This document shows positions 27,647 to 34,389 of a DNA stretch of 64,000 nucleotides, piece by piece; positions within the stretch are counted from its first letter, which is position 1; each line of letters opens with the position of its first letter. Origin of the DNA: CAYJAD01 sp964368075. GTDB lineage: Bacteria > Desulfobacterota > Desulfovibrionia > Desulfovibrionales > Desulfovibrionaceae. The stretch covers positions 27,004 through 91,003 of the forward strand of contig CAYJAD010000003.1 of NCBI GenBank assembly GCA_964368075.1. The letters run 5' to 3'. The position numbers were made by a program, and so were the translations under genes. The notes beneath the pieces are model-generated. The model was not told the DNA's origin. It searched no databases and saw only the letters and a list, made by a program, of their open reading frames with translations.

Positions 27647-27711
27647 AGTTGTTTTAGGGGGTAAGAAATTAAAGAAATGCTGTTATAAAAAGGCTTGAAA
27701 AGAATAGACAT

Positions 27712-27775
27712 GCAGTGCCGTCTCAGCATGCCTCAATAGTATATTGAGTTTAAAAGCACAGGAAACGGCACTGTA
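27712..27775 (-). other. Nested hairpins between the EF-hand gene and ygiQ
   Basis: An outer 9-bp stem CAGTGCCGT/ACGGCACTG encloses a perfect inner hairpin CTCAATA-GTA-TATTGAG. It starts 8 bases past the EF-hand stop on the minus strand, so it would end that transcript as a branched structure. The T-run beyond it is short (TCTATTCTTTT). Confidence 0.45.
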
Positions 27776-27783
27776 AAAGAGTA

Positions 27784-28128
27784 TTATTTTTTGTCTTGCG
27801 GCGGCATAATCATAAGCATATCATTTGCCGGCTTTTTCTTGTCGTCTTCTTCTTTCATGCCTTGCATGTGTTTGGTTTGAAAAGCCATCCATTCTTCAAG
27901 GGTAATGATTTTATTGCCATCAGTATCAATGATACCAAAAACAACGTCATTCATTTGTGGGTGCGCTTTTTTAAATTCCGGCGCGTCGACTTGTTTGTCG
28001 CTATTAGCGTCCATTTTTGCATATTTTTCTTCACCGCTCATGGTCTTTGCTTTGTCACCCATGGAGGGCATGGCTTGAGCCACGGAGGAAAGGCTGAGAA
28101 AAAGGCTTAATATAAGCAGATGTTTCAT
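27784..28128 (-). CDS. Secreted EF-hand calcium-binding protein
   Basis: Protein of 114 residues from the ATG at 28128 (GGAG eight bases upstream). A signal peptide covers about residues 1-19 (MKHLLILSLFLSLSSVAQA). Two EF-hand loops follow: DANSDKQVDAPEF and DTDGNKIITLEEW, each with Asp at positions 1 and 3 and Glu at 12. The C-terminus is charged and Met/Pro-rich. It likely binds Ca2+ in the periplasm or outside the cell; the partner is unknown. A longer in-frame start at 28158 lacks a ribosome site. Confidence 0.82.
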   Translation of the reverse strand: MKHLLILSLFLSLSSVAQAMPSMGDKAKTMSGEEKYAKMDANSDKQVDAPEFKKAHPQMNDVVFGIIDTDGNKIITLEEWMAFQTKHMQGMKEEDDKKKPANDMLMIMPPQDKK

Positions 28129-28287
28129 AAGAGTACTCCAATACGATATGTGGTGCATAAAAAATATAATTGTCTTCTATATATTTTTTATGCTAGCCGT
28201 TCTATTCTGCAGGGGACAATACTGCATGTGCCCTCCCCTTGTAAAGTAACAGATAGTCTTCTTTAAAAACTTCGATGAGTTATTTTT

Positions 28288-28343
28288 CTGAGGGAAACTT
28301 TCCCCTAAAGGGACAAGTGCCAGTGCCAAAAAGTTTCTTCCAG
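28288..28343. repeat. Dispersed GGGGAAACTTTT palindrome, degenerate copy
   Basis: The arms CTGAGGGAAACTTT and AAAGTTTCTTCCAG pair imperfectly around a 28-base centre containing the direct repeat GTGCCAGTGCCA. It lies in the 369-base gap between the divergent EF-hand and HD genes, where nothing else is evident. Confidence 0.5.
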
Positions 28344-28497
28344 AAAAGGTGATTACGCCTCATTTCCATAGAAAAACAACACAAACTTAGCCAATACTGC
28401 CAAGGAATATCTAAAATCTCCAAGCCCCTTTTGCTCTTGACTTTTCTGCAAAAAACCACGACTTATAAAGAAAGAATTTCCGCATAAGGAGATAACT

Positions 28498-29826
28498 ATG
28501 AAGCAAGCCTTCCAAGATGCTAAAAGTATTTGCAAAACCATATTACGTAACGGCTACGATGCCCACGTTATAAATATGCCTTTGCAGGTAAAACTGGCTA
28601 ACCCTACTGACCCCATACAGATTGACATTGCATGTGAACCAGATTTTGCCACCTTGCAAAAACTTTTTCCTAATATTGTGGCTAATGAAAATAGAAATTA
28701 CGTAGGGTGCTTAGTCGAAGAACAATACACTTTTCATTTTTACCCTATGGAAATGGAAGACTCCACACACCCTGAGCGTGCGCTTTTGCGCATAGCTCCA
28801 CGTATGGTGCAACATATTAACTTTGCAGATCGAGTGGACAATTATCTTTCTCGTTTTCGCAACACAGAAGAAGAACACGCCTTTGCTGGTTTTGAAAACT
28901 TCTCTTCCGGCGCCATTTCTTTTGCTGGGCTTCCCGATGAAATGCTACGCAGTAACTATCTATTAGGTATTCGCGCTTTACGCTTTGCGGCAAATTACAA
29001 CTTGCCCATTACTCCTAATACTTGGGTGGCCATTGTGCGAGCCAGCTCTCGCATATTGGACTATGTGCCCACATTACAAATTATGGATGAATGGCGCAAA
29101 GTTTCTGCCGAAGCCATGTGGAAATTTGTTAAACTCATGTATGATACACAAATTTTACACGGTGTTGTGCCTGAAGTGGCCTCCTTATCTTGCCTGTATC
29201 ATGAAAAAAATGACGATGGAGAACAAGAAACCATTTTTGAACATACCATCGAGTGCATGCGCCGGTACCCAGAAGAAGAGTTCCGCCACGACTGGTTCGG
29301 CACCTTGGCTATGTTTTTTCATGATGTTGGTCGCTTATATACAGCACAATTCCACGACAATGAATGGACTTTTTATCAGCACCATCGAGTGGGGGCCAAA
29401 GTAACCCGTAAGATTTTGCGCCGTCTGCATTTCATTGCAGAAGATATTGATCTTATTTGCCATTTAGTGCGTTACCATATGCGCTTTCATTTTATGCTTA
29501 CCGACCGTGGCATACGCCGTTTCAAAGCTTTAGATGAATACCCGCGCCTTATTGAAATGACTAAGGCCGATATAAAATCGCGCGATGGTGGTTACACGTA
29601 TTTCAACCATAATATGAAATATTTAGAACGTGCAGAAACGCCGGAGCAAATGCTAGAACCCTTGCTTAACGGCAATGAAATTATGCAATATACCGCTTTA
29701 CCCCCCGGCCCTATGATTGGGGTATTGCGCGAAGCCCTGTTACAAGCACAAATTTCCGGCGAAGTGGAAGACACACAAAGCGCTGTGGAATTTGTCCGAG
29801 CCTACGCACAAAAATCTGTAGGATAA
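28498..29826 (+). CDS. HD-domain protein with degenerate tRNA-nucleotidyltransferase-like head
   Basis: Protein of 442 residues with the layout of a CCA-adding/poly(A) polymerase-type enzyme fused to an HD phosphohydrolase. The head keeps QIDIACEPDFATLQKLFP, like DIDIATxxxPxxVxxLF in nucleotidyltransferases, but the GG-x-VRD-x-LLG loop and the RRDFTINAL motif are not recognisable. The middle LLGIRALRFAANYNLPITPNTW matches the RAxRFAxxxxFxI segment. The HD domain has FEHTIECMRR, MFFHDVGRL, HHRVGAKVTRKILRRL and LVRYHM. Phosphohydrolase activity is likely; nucleotidyl transfer is doubtful. The ATG follows AAGGAG. Confidence 0.75.
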   Translation: MKQAFQDAKSICKTILRNGYDAHVINMPLQVKLANPTDPIQIDIACEPDFATLQKLFPNIVANENRNYVGCLVEEQYTFHFYPMEMEDSTHPERALLRIAPRMVQHINFADRVDNYLSRFRNTEEEHAFAGFENFSSGAISFAGLPDEMLRSNYLLGIRALRFAANYNLPITPNTWVAIVRASSRILDYVPTLQIMDEWRKVSAEAMWKFVKLMYDTQILHGVVPEVASLSCLYHEKNDDGEQETIFEHTIECMRRYPEEEFRHDWFGTLAMFFHDVGRLYTAQFHDNEWTFYQHHRVGAKVTRKILRRLHFIAEDIDLICHLVRYHMRFHFMLTDRGIRRFKALDEYPRLIEMTKADIKSRDGGYTYFNHNMKYLERAETPEQMLEPLLNGNEIMQYTALPPGPMIGVLREALLQAQISGEVEDTQSAVEFVRAYAQKSVG

Positions 29827-29940
29827 GCCCTAAGAGGTCTCCTACGTTGAATATACTATTCTTGCACTAAAAGCAGAAAACGGTAAAATGTGCTAGGTAA
29901 TGCCGCCAATAACGACATTATATCTACTGACACCATACTT

Positions 29941-29984
29941 TTTATGGAGGAAAGTTTTTAACACATAAAAGCTTTCCTCCATAA
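29941..29984. terminator. Hairpin terminator-like palindrome before rlmN
   Basis: TTTATGGAGGAAAG and CTTTCCTCCATAAA form a perfect 14-bp stem, extended by T/A runs, around a short loop. It lies 114 bases after the HD gene and 34 bases before rlmN, and could end the former or fold in the leader of the latter. Confidence 0.55.
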
Positions 29985-30018
29985 AAATATTCCTTTTAAA
30001 AATTTTCCCCCATATTTT

Positions 30019-31074
30019 ATGACAGACATTTTATCTCTCTCTTTTCCTGAATTACAGGCTTTTATGCTCCAAATGGGCGAACCCAAGTTTCGAGCTTTGC
30101 AAGTTTGGCAGTGGCTTTGGCAAAAAATGGCAAAAGATTTTGAAAGCATGAGCAATGTTTCCAAAGCCACCAGAGCTAAACTAGCCCAAGTTGCGCATAT
30201 CACATGGCCTGAAGTCGCCACTGTAGAAAAAAGTAAAGACGGTACCGTAAAATTTTTATTGACCTTGGCTGACGGGGCACAAGTAGAAACGGTGCTTATT
30301 CCCTCAGAATCCCGCGAAGGGGTCATTCGTTTAACGCAATGTCTTTCTTCGCAAGTAGGCTGTGCCATGGGCTGTACTTTTTGTAGCACAGGCACCATGG
30401 GTTTTGAACGAAATATGACCCATGGGGAAATTTTGGGGCAAGTGCTTGTAGCGCGAGAATATTTGGGCGATACAAGGCCAGACCACCCCAAATTACGCAA
30501 CTTAGTCTTCATGGGCATGGGCGAGCCCTTGCTAAATTTAAAAAACATGATGTTGTCTTTAGAAAGCCTTAATGATGATCATGGCTTAAACTTTTCTCCG
30601 CGGCGTATTACCGTATCTACCTGCGGCATAGAAAAGGGACTAAAAGAGCTAGGAGAGTGCGGCCTTGCATACCTAGCCATTTCTTTGCATGCGCCAGATC
30701 AAGCCTTACGCGAAAAAATTATGCCCAAGGCAGCCCATTGGCATTTAGACGACCTTATGCAAGCTTTGGCCTCTTATCCTCTTAAAACCAGAGAAAGAAT
30801 TACCTTTGAATACCTTATGCTTGGCGGCGTCAACGATGGAGCAGAGCATGCTCATGCATTGGTGAAGCTTGTATCTAAGGTCAAAGGCAAGTTAAATCTT
30901 ATTGTATATAACCCTGCCAAAGCTTCCCCATACAAAGCGCCGTCGCCACAACAGGTATTGGCCTTTGAAAAAATTCTTTGGAGTAAAAATATTACAGCCA
31001 TTATTCGTAAGAGTAAGGGGCAAGATATTAATGCGGCATGTGGACAATTAAAAGCTGAACACTTAAAAAAATGA
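30019..31074 (+). CDS. rlmN: Dual-specificity 23S rRNA A2503 / tRNA A37 C2-methyltransferase
   Basis: Radical SAM enzyme that methylates C2 of A2503 in 23S rRNA and A37 in some tRNAs. The 351 residues show the cluster motif CAMGCTFCSTG (Cys115, 119, 122), FMGMGEPLLN, RRITVSTCG and LAISLHAPD, and a C-terminal DINAACGQL whose Cys carries the transferred methyl. The N-terminal helical accessory domain is present. The ATG at 30019 has no visible ribosome site, only a C-rich run upstream. The DsrE-like gene follows nine bases later. Confidence 0.94.
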   Translation: MTDILSLSFPELQAFMLQMGEPKFRALQVWQWLWQKMAKDFESMSNVSKATRAKLAQVAHITWPEVATVEKSKDGTVKFLLTLADGAQVETVLIPSESREGVIRLTQCLSSQVGCAMGCTFCSTGTMGFERNMTHGEILGQVLVAREYLGDTRPDHPKLRNLVFMGMGEPLLNLKNMMLSLESLNDDHGLNFSPRRITVSTCGIEKGLKELGECGLAYLAISLHAPDQALREKIMPKAAHWHLDDLMQALASYPLKTRERITFEYLMLGGVNDGAEHAHALVKLVSKVKGKLNLIVYNPAKASPYKAPSPQQVLAFEKILWSKNITAIIRKSKGQDINAACGQLKAEHLKK

Positions 31075-31083
31075 GGAAATATC

Positions 31084-31431
31084 ATGCATTACGATTTATT
31101 AGTTCACGTTGATTTACCTGATGCAGGACGTATGTCCATGGCTTTAACCAACATTAAAAATTATCAAAAAGCCTTAGTAGGGCAAGACTATACCGTAGTC
31201 GTACTTGCCAATGCCGGCGCCGTACAATTTTATTTACCCAGCAATGAAGTGCATGCTGCCACCATTGGGGAACTTTCCGGACAAGGCGTTGTGTTTAAAG
31301 CATGTCAAAATGCCCTGAACAAGGCCAACATTAAAGCAGAAGACTTGCCGTCCTTCATGCAAGTGGTGCCTGCCGGCATTGTAGAAATTGTAGACTTACA
31401 AAGAGCCGGCTATGCTTATTTAAAGCCCTAG
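31084..31431 (+). CDS. DsrE/DsrF-like family protein
   Basis: Small cytoplasmic protein of 115 residues with the DsrE-like fold pattern: LLVHVDLPDAGRMSMALTNIKNY, YTVVVLANAGAVQFYL, a single Cys in VVFKACQNALNKANI and VVPAGIVEIVDLQRAGYAYLKP. Members are often linked to sulfur transfer, and the Cys sits at the family's usual place, but no sulfur-relay partner is adjacent. GAGG lies upstream of the ATG. It is probably co-transcribed with rlmN. Confidence 0.8.
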   Translation: MHYDLLVHVDLPDAGRMSMALTNIKNYQKALVGQDYTVVVLANAGAVQFYLPSNEVHAATIGELSGQGVVFKACQNALNKANIKAEDLPSFMQVVPAGIVEIVDLQRAGYAYLKP

Positions 31432-31440
31432 CAAATCACT

Positions 31441-31526
31441 CCTGTTAATACAAATCCGTTTTCTTAACAGGATGTTAAATTGTTTGAAAAGTGCAAAACA
31501 CCATAAGGTGCATTGCACTTTTTTTT
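31441..31526 (+). terminator. Hairpin pair and terminator after the DsrE-like gene
   Basis: CCTGTTAA/TTAACAGG (31441-31471) forms a first small hairpin. AAAAGTGCAA/TTGCACTTTT with an inner CACC/GGTG (31487-31521) forms the second, followed directly by a T-run. The second is a good intrinsic terminator for rlmN and the DsrE-like gene. Confidence 0.8.
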
Positions 31527-31545
31527 CAGCTTAACACCGCAATAC

Positions 31546-31574
31546 TTGCATTTTTAGAGTAAAGAACATATTAT
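31546..31574 (+). promoter_or_regulatory. Candidate sigma-70 promoter, leaderless transcript
   Basis: TTGCAT (31546-31551), a 17-base spacer and TATTAT (31569-31574) make a plausible promoter. The -10 ends seven bases before the ATG at 31582, so transcription would begin at or next to the start codon. No ribosome site is present. Confidence 0.5.
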
Positions 31575-31581
31575 TTTATGC

Positions 31582-32157
31582 ATGAGATATGCACCACTTT
31601 CTTTTTATAAAAAATACATATTTTTCTGTATTTCTGTCTTTTTGCTATGCCCTTTTTCTATTCTTGCAGAAAACTCTCATGCTGCATCCAGTAAAAACGT
31701 TCCCGTGAGTGAGGGCTGGAATTCTTGGGGCACTGCGGCTAGTAAGGATGAAGAATTTTGGAAAAAATCTGTATCAAGTCAAACCTTTTTACAAAAAAAA
31801 GGTCTTAAAGCCGACGCTACAGAAACCGGCCGTGAAGCCAGAGAAAAGGTGAATGCTCAAAGAAGAGAGAAAAGTGATTTTAGTTTTGGCAAAGGTGTGC
31901 TTACCGATCAGGCTGACATCGTAAGTAATCAAGTGGCGCCAAAGTCTCCCACAGAGAGGTCTCTTGATGAAACTCAAAACCACCATACCCATGATGTCTA
32001 CGGAGCGTATAAAGATATGGTGCATGAAAAAGACCTCGAGGTAAAAATGGGGCCAGAAGTGCATGTGCCTTCAAATAGTGTCGATCACGTAAAAAAAGGG
32101 GACGCACCAAGTGCTTCTGATGTAGGTGTGGGCATGAAGCTTAAGTGGGGCTTTTAA
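31582..32157 (+). CDS. Secreted protein of unknown function
   Basis: I do not recognise this 191-residue protein. A basic start and hydrophobic stretch (FFCISVFLLCPFSILAE, about residues 14-30) make a signal peptide. The mature part is hydrophilic, rich in Lys, Glu, Asp and Ser, with no Cys and no obvious repeat: GWNSWGTAASKDEEFWKK, a basic middle (AREKVNAQRREKSDFSFG) and a His-rich ETQNHHTHDVYG. The chain ends with GVGMKLKWGF; a terminal Phe after alternating hydrophobic residues is what outer-membrane beta-strands look like, but a single strand proves nothing. It stands alone between a terminator and tRNA-Met. Confidence 0.65.
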   Translation: MRYAPLSFYKKYIFFCISVFLLCPFSILAENSHAASSKNVPVSEGWNSWGTAASKDEEFWKKSVSSQTFLQKKGLKADATETGREAREKVNAQRREKSDFSFGKGVLTDQADIVSNQVAPKSPTERSLDETQNHHTHDVYGAYKDMVHEKDLEVKMGPEVHVPSNSVDHVKKGDAPSASDVGVGMKLKWGF

Positions 32158-32232
32158 TTTTTTGGCACACAGTCTTTTTTAATGTGTATAATATTTTGAA
32201 ATTATAAGATTAAAAAAAATTTAAAAAAACAC

Positions 32233-32261
32233 TTGCCAAACCTGTTACTTTTCGATAAATA
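32233..32261 (+). promoter_or_regulatory. Candidate promoter of tRNA-Met
   Basis: TTGCCA (32233-32238), 17 bases and TAAATA (32256-32261) precede the tRNA 5' end by 23 bases, leaving room for a short leader removed by RNase P. Confidence 0.55.
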
Positions 32262-32284
32262 CTTCACTCGTTGATAAACAACAC

Positions 32285-32361
32285 GGCAAGGTAGCTCAGT
32301 TGGTCAGAGCACACGGTTCATACCCGTGGTGTCGGAAGTTCAAGTCTTCTCCTTGCTACCA
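32285..32361 (+). tRNA. tRNA-Met (CAU), elongator type
   Basis: The 77 bases fold as a full cloverleaf: acceptor GGCAAGG/CCTTGCT, D stem GCTC/GAGC, anticodon stem CACGG/CCGTG with loop TTCATAC (anticodon CAT), variable loop GTGTC, T stem GGAAG/CTTCT with TTCAAGT, discriminator A and an encoded CCA. The initiator-type C1-A72 mismatch and three G-C pairs at the anticodon stem base are absent, so it is the elongator; an Ile(k2C) tRNA is less likely. Pairs 1-72 and 49-65 are G-U. Confidence 0.93.
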
Positions 32362-32370
32362 AAAATACAC

Positions 32371-32403
32371 AAAGCCCCGTAAATTTTTTACGGGGCTTTT
32401 TTT
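32371..32403 (+). terminator. Terminator after tRNA-Met
   Basis: AAAGCCCCGTAAA and TTTACGGGGCTTT form a 13-bp stem with a three-base loop, followed by a T-run, ten bases after the tRNA CCA. Confidence 0.92.
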
Positions 32404-32466
32404 GGGCTTACAAGTTGGATTGCAAGGTACAGCAAGTATGCGTTCTTTGTAGGTATTACCATTTCC

Positions 32467-32495
32467 TTGACAACAGCTCATGCCTATGGGAAAAT
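32467..32495 (+). promoter_or_regulatory. Candidate ruvAB promoter
   Basis: TTGACA (32467-32472), 17 bases and GAAAAT (32490-32495) lie 34 bases before the RuvA start. The -35 is perfect and the -10 is fair. It supports placing the ruvA start at 32530. Confidence 0.45.
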
Positions 32496-32529
32496 TGCAA
32501 AATTTAAAATTACGGGGCAAGATACTATT

Positions 32530-33135
32530 ATGATAGCCTATATTGAGGGAAGGGTAGGAGAAATATGGGCCAGTGGCTGCATTATTATTACAGAGAGCGG
32601 ACTTGGTTATGCGGTTTCTTTGCCCAATCACACTTTAAGTCGCCTGCCAGCTAAAGGCCAATGGCTTTCTGTGCACACGTCGCTACAAGTGCGTGAAGAT
32701 TCGCAAGAACTTTTTGGATTTGAAAGCTGGGACGAACGGCAAACATTTGAAATTTTAGTAAGCATTTCTAAAGTTGGCGCACGTACAGCCATGGCTATTC
32801 TTTCTTTATATCGCCCCGACGATTTACGCAGACTAGTTTTTGAAGATGACATGGTAGCGCTTACGCGTGTTTCTGGCATTGGAAAAAAAACCGGACAGCA
32901 TATTTTTCTTGAATTGAAATATAAGCTTAAAGTGGACAGTATGCCTGTATTGGCAGGGGCTACCCCCTCCATGGGGTCTGTCTTGCGCGATGTGCTGGAC
33001 GGACTCAGCAATCTTGGCTATGCTGAGGAAGAGGCGGCGCCCTTGGTACGAATTATTTTACAAGAAGAACCAGATCTTGATGTTTCCGGTGCTTTGCGTG
33101 CCGCATTAAAAGCCCTAGCACAGAGTAAACAATGA
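32530..33135 (+). CDS. ruvA: Holliday junction DNA helicase subunit RuvA
   Basis: RuvA binds four-way junctions as a tetramer and loads RuvB. Starting at the ATG at 32530 gives MIAYIEGRVGEI, the canonical N-terminus, and 201 residues, the usual length. An in-frame TTG further upstream would add 21 atypical residues and overlap the promoter. Domain I is an OB fold with QELFGFES; domain II has two helix-hairpin-helix motifs (LVSISKVGARTAMAIL and LTRVSGIGKKTGQHI); domain III is the RuvB-binding tail. The stop overlaps ruvB (ATGA). The ribosome site is weak. Confidence 0.95.
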   Translation: MIAYIEGRVGEIWASGCIIITESGLGYAVSLPNHTLSRLPAKGQWLSVHTSLQVREDSQELFGFESWDERQTFEILVSISKVGARTAMAILSLYRPDDLRRLVFEDDMVALTRVSGIGKKTGQHIFLELKYKLKVDSMPVLAGATPSMGSVLRDVLDGLSNLGYAEEEAAPLVRIILQEEPDLDVSGALRAALKALAQSKQ

Positions 33136-34136
33136 GCGACTTTCCCCATCCTTCTTCTTCCTTGATGGCAGATACTCACGATAGTGGCGCCGATGAATGT
33201 GTGCGTCCGCGCTCTCTCGATGACTTTATAGGACAAGAAGAGTTGCGCGCTAATATGCGTATTTATATAGGAGCCGCCAAAGAACGCGGCAAAGCCCTTG
33301 ACCATACCCTTTTTTGTGGCAATCCCGGTTTAGGCAAGACGACGTTGGCGCAAATTATTGCTTCCGAAATGGGAGTAAATATTATTTGTACTTCCGGCCC
33401 TGTATTGGAAAGAAGTGGCGATTTAGCCGCCATTTTGACTAATCTTTCTCGGCATGATATTCTTTTTGTAGATGAAATTCATCGTATGCCCATTACTGTG
33501 GAAGAAGTGCTTTACCCAGCCATGGAAGATTTCAAGCTGGACTTAATCATAGGTCAAGGGCCTGCGGCGCGCACCGTAAAAATTGATCTAGAGCCCTTCA
33601 CCTTGGTGGGTGCCACCACACGCATGGGCATGCTCTCTTCCCCCTTGCGTGATCGCTTTGGCATTGTATCACGTTTAGAATTTTATAATGCTGAAGACTT
33701 AGCACGTATTGTCACCCGTACTGCAAAAATTTTAGGCATTGCCATACATCCTGACGGAGCCTTAGAAATTGGGCGCCGTTCGCGGGGCACACCGCGCATT
33801 GCCAACAGACTTTTGCGACGTGTACGCGATTTTGCCTTAGTGCAAGGAGAACACAGCATTACAGAGCCTCAAGCCGCTGCCGCCATGCAACGTATGGATG
33901 TAGATAGCCATGGCCTTGACCAAATGGACAGAAAGCTTCTGGAAGTGCTTATTAAAGTGTATGACGGCGGCCCTGTGGGCATAAAAACACTGGCGGTGGC
34001 GTGCTCAGAAGAAGTGCGTACCATTGAAGATATTTATGAACCCTATCTTATTCAATGTGGCTTTTTAAAACGCACCTCACGCGGGCGCATGGCGACAAGT
34101 AAGGCCTATGCTCATATGAAAATGCTACTCTCATAA
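33132..34136 (+). CDS. ruvB: Holliday junction branch-migration ATPase RuvB
   Basis: AAA+ motor of the RuvAB complex, 334 residues. The N-terminus has RPRSLDDFIGQEELRANMRIYI; Walker A is GNPGLGKTTLA, Walker B LFVDEIHRM, sensor 1 LVGATTRMGMLSSPLRDRFGI and sensor 2 RRSRGTPRIANRLLRRVRDFA. The C-terminal winged helix ends in LKRTSRGRMATSKAYAHM. It starts inside the ruvA stop. No ruvC is present in the window. Confidence 0.97.
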   Translation: MSDFPHPSSSLMADTHDSGADECVRPRSLDDFIGQEELRANMRIYIGAAKERGKALDHTLFCGNPGLGKTTLAQIIASEMGVNIICTSGPVLERSGDLAAILTNLSRHDILFVDEIHRMPITVEEVLYPAMEDFKLDLIIGQGPAARTVKIDLEPFTLVGATTRMGMLSSPLRDRFGIVSRLEFYNAEDLARIVTRTAKILGIAIHPDGALEIGRRSRGTPRIANRLLRRVRDFALVQGEHSITEPQAAAAMQRMDVDSHGLDQMDRKLLEVLIKVYDGGPVGIKTLAVACSEEVRTIEDIYEPYLIQCGFLKRTSRGRMATSKAYAHMKMLLS

Positions 34137-34200
34137 GCGTGTTTTAATAATTTTATACAAAAACACTTTGCGCTCTAGGTAAAATTTTACACATTTTTTC

Positions 34201-34229
34201 TTGACCTCATCTCTTGTATTTTGTATACA
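34201..34229 (+). promoter_or_regulatory. Promoter of the trpB leader
   Basis: TTGACC (34201-34206), exactly 17 bases and TATACA (34224-34229) form a strong sigma-70-type promoter. Transcription would start near 34236, about 25 bases before the leader ATG. Confidence 0.7.
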
Positions 34230-34259
34230 GAACGAAACGCTTTTAATAAGGACAATACA

Positions 34260-34319
34260 ATGCAAACATCTTGGCGAATCTTCTTCTTTAGCACTTCACC
34301 CGTAAGGATACGAAGCTAG
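34260..34319 (+). CDS. Putative trpB leader peptide
   Basis: A 19-codon frame with AAGGA eight bases upstream reads MQTSWRIFFFSTSPVRIRS. It holds one Trp (codon 5) and three consecutive Phe (codons 8-10). A small hairpin (CTT..CGTA / TACGAAG, 34294-34315) overlaps its 3' end, and the next structure is an intrinsic terminator just before trpB. This order (promoter, short peptide, pause hairpin, terminator, biosynthetic gene) is that of an amino-acid attenuator. A single Trp codon is fewer than in classical TrpL, as in TnaC. Confidence 0.6.
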   Translation: MQTSWRIFFFSTSPVRIRS

Positions 34320-34348
34320 TCTTGTTGCATTTTCACAGAAAAGAACAG

Positions 34349-34379
34349 AACCGTTTCCGCTAGGGAACGGTTTTTTTTT
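34349..34379 (+). terminator. Attenuator terminator before trpB
   Basis: AACCGTTTCC and GGGAACGGTT pair in full over 10 bp (one G-U) with loop GCTA, followed by nine T. It lies inside the leader transcript, ending 11 bases before the trpB ATG. GGATACG (34306-34312) in the upstream hairpin can pair with CGTTTCC of the terminator stem with one mismatch, a weak candidate antiterminator. Confidence 0.75.
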
Positions 34380-34389
34380 GGAGGAAAAA

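Noticed and set aside
32285..32361. Unusual G1-U72 and G49-U65 pairs in tRNA-Met, or an Ile(k2C) identity
   Set aside because: As I recall, a G1-U72 pair also occurs in other bacterial elongator tRNA-Met genes, and the anticodon arm matches that class well.
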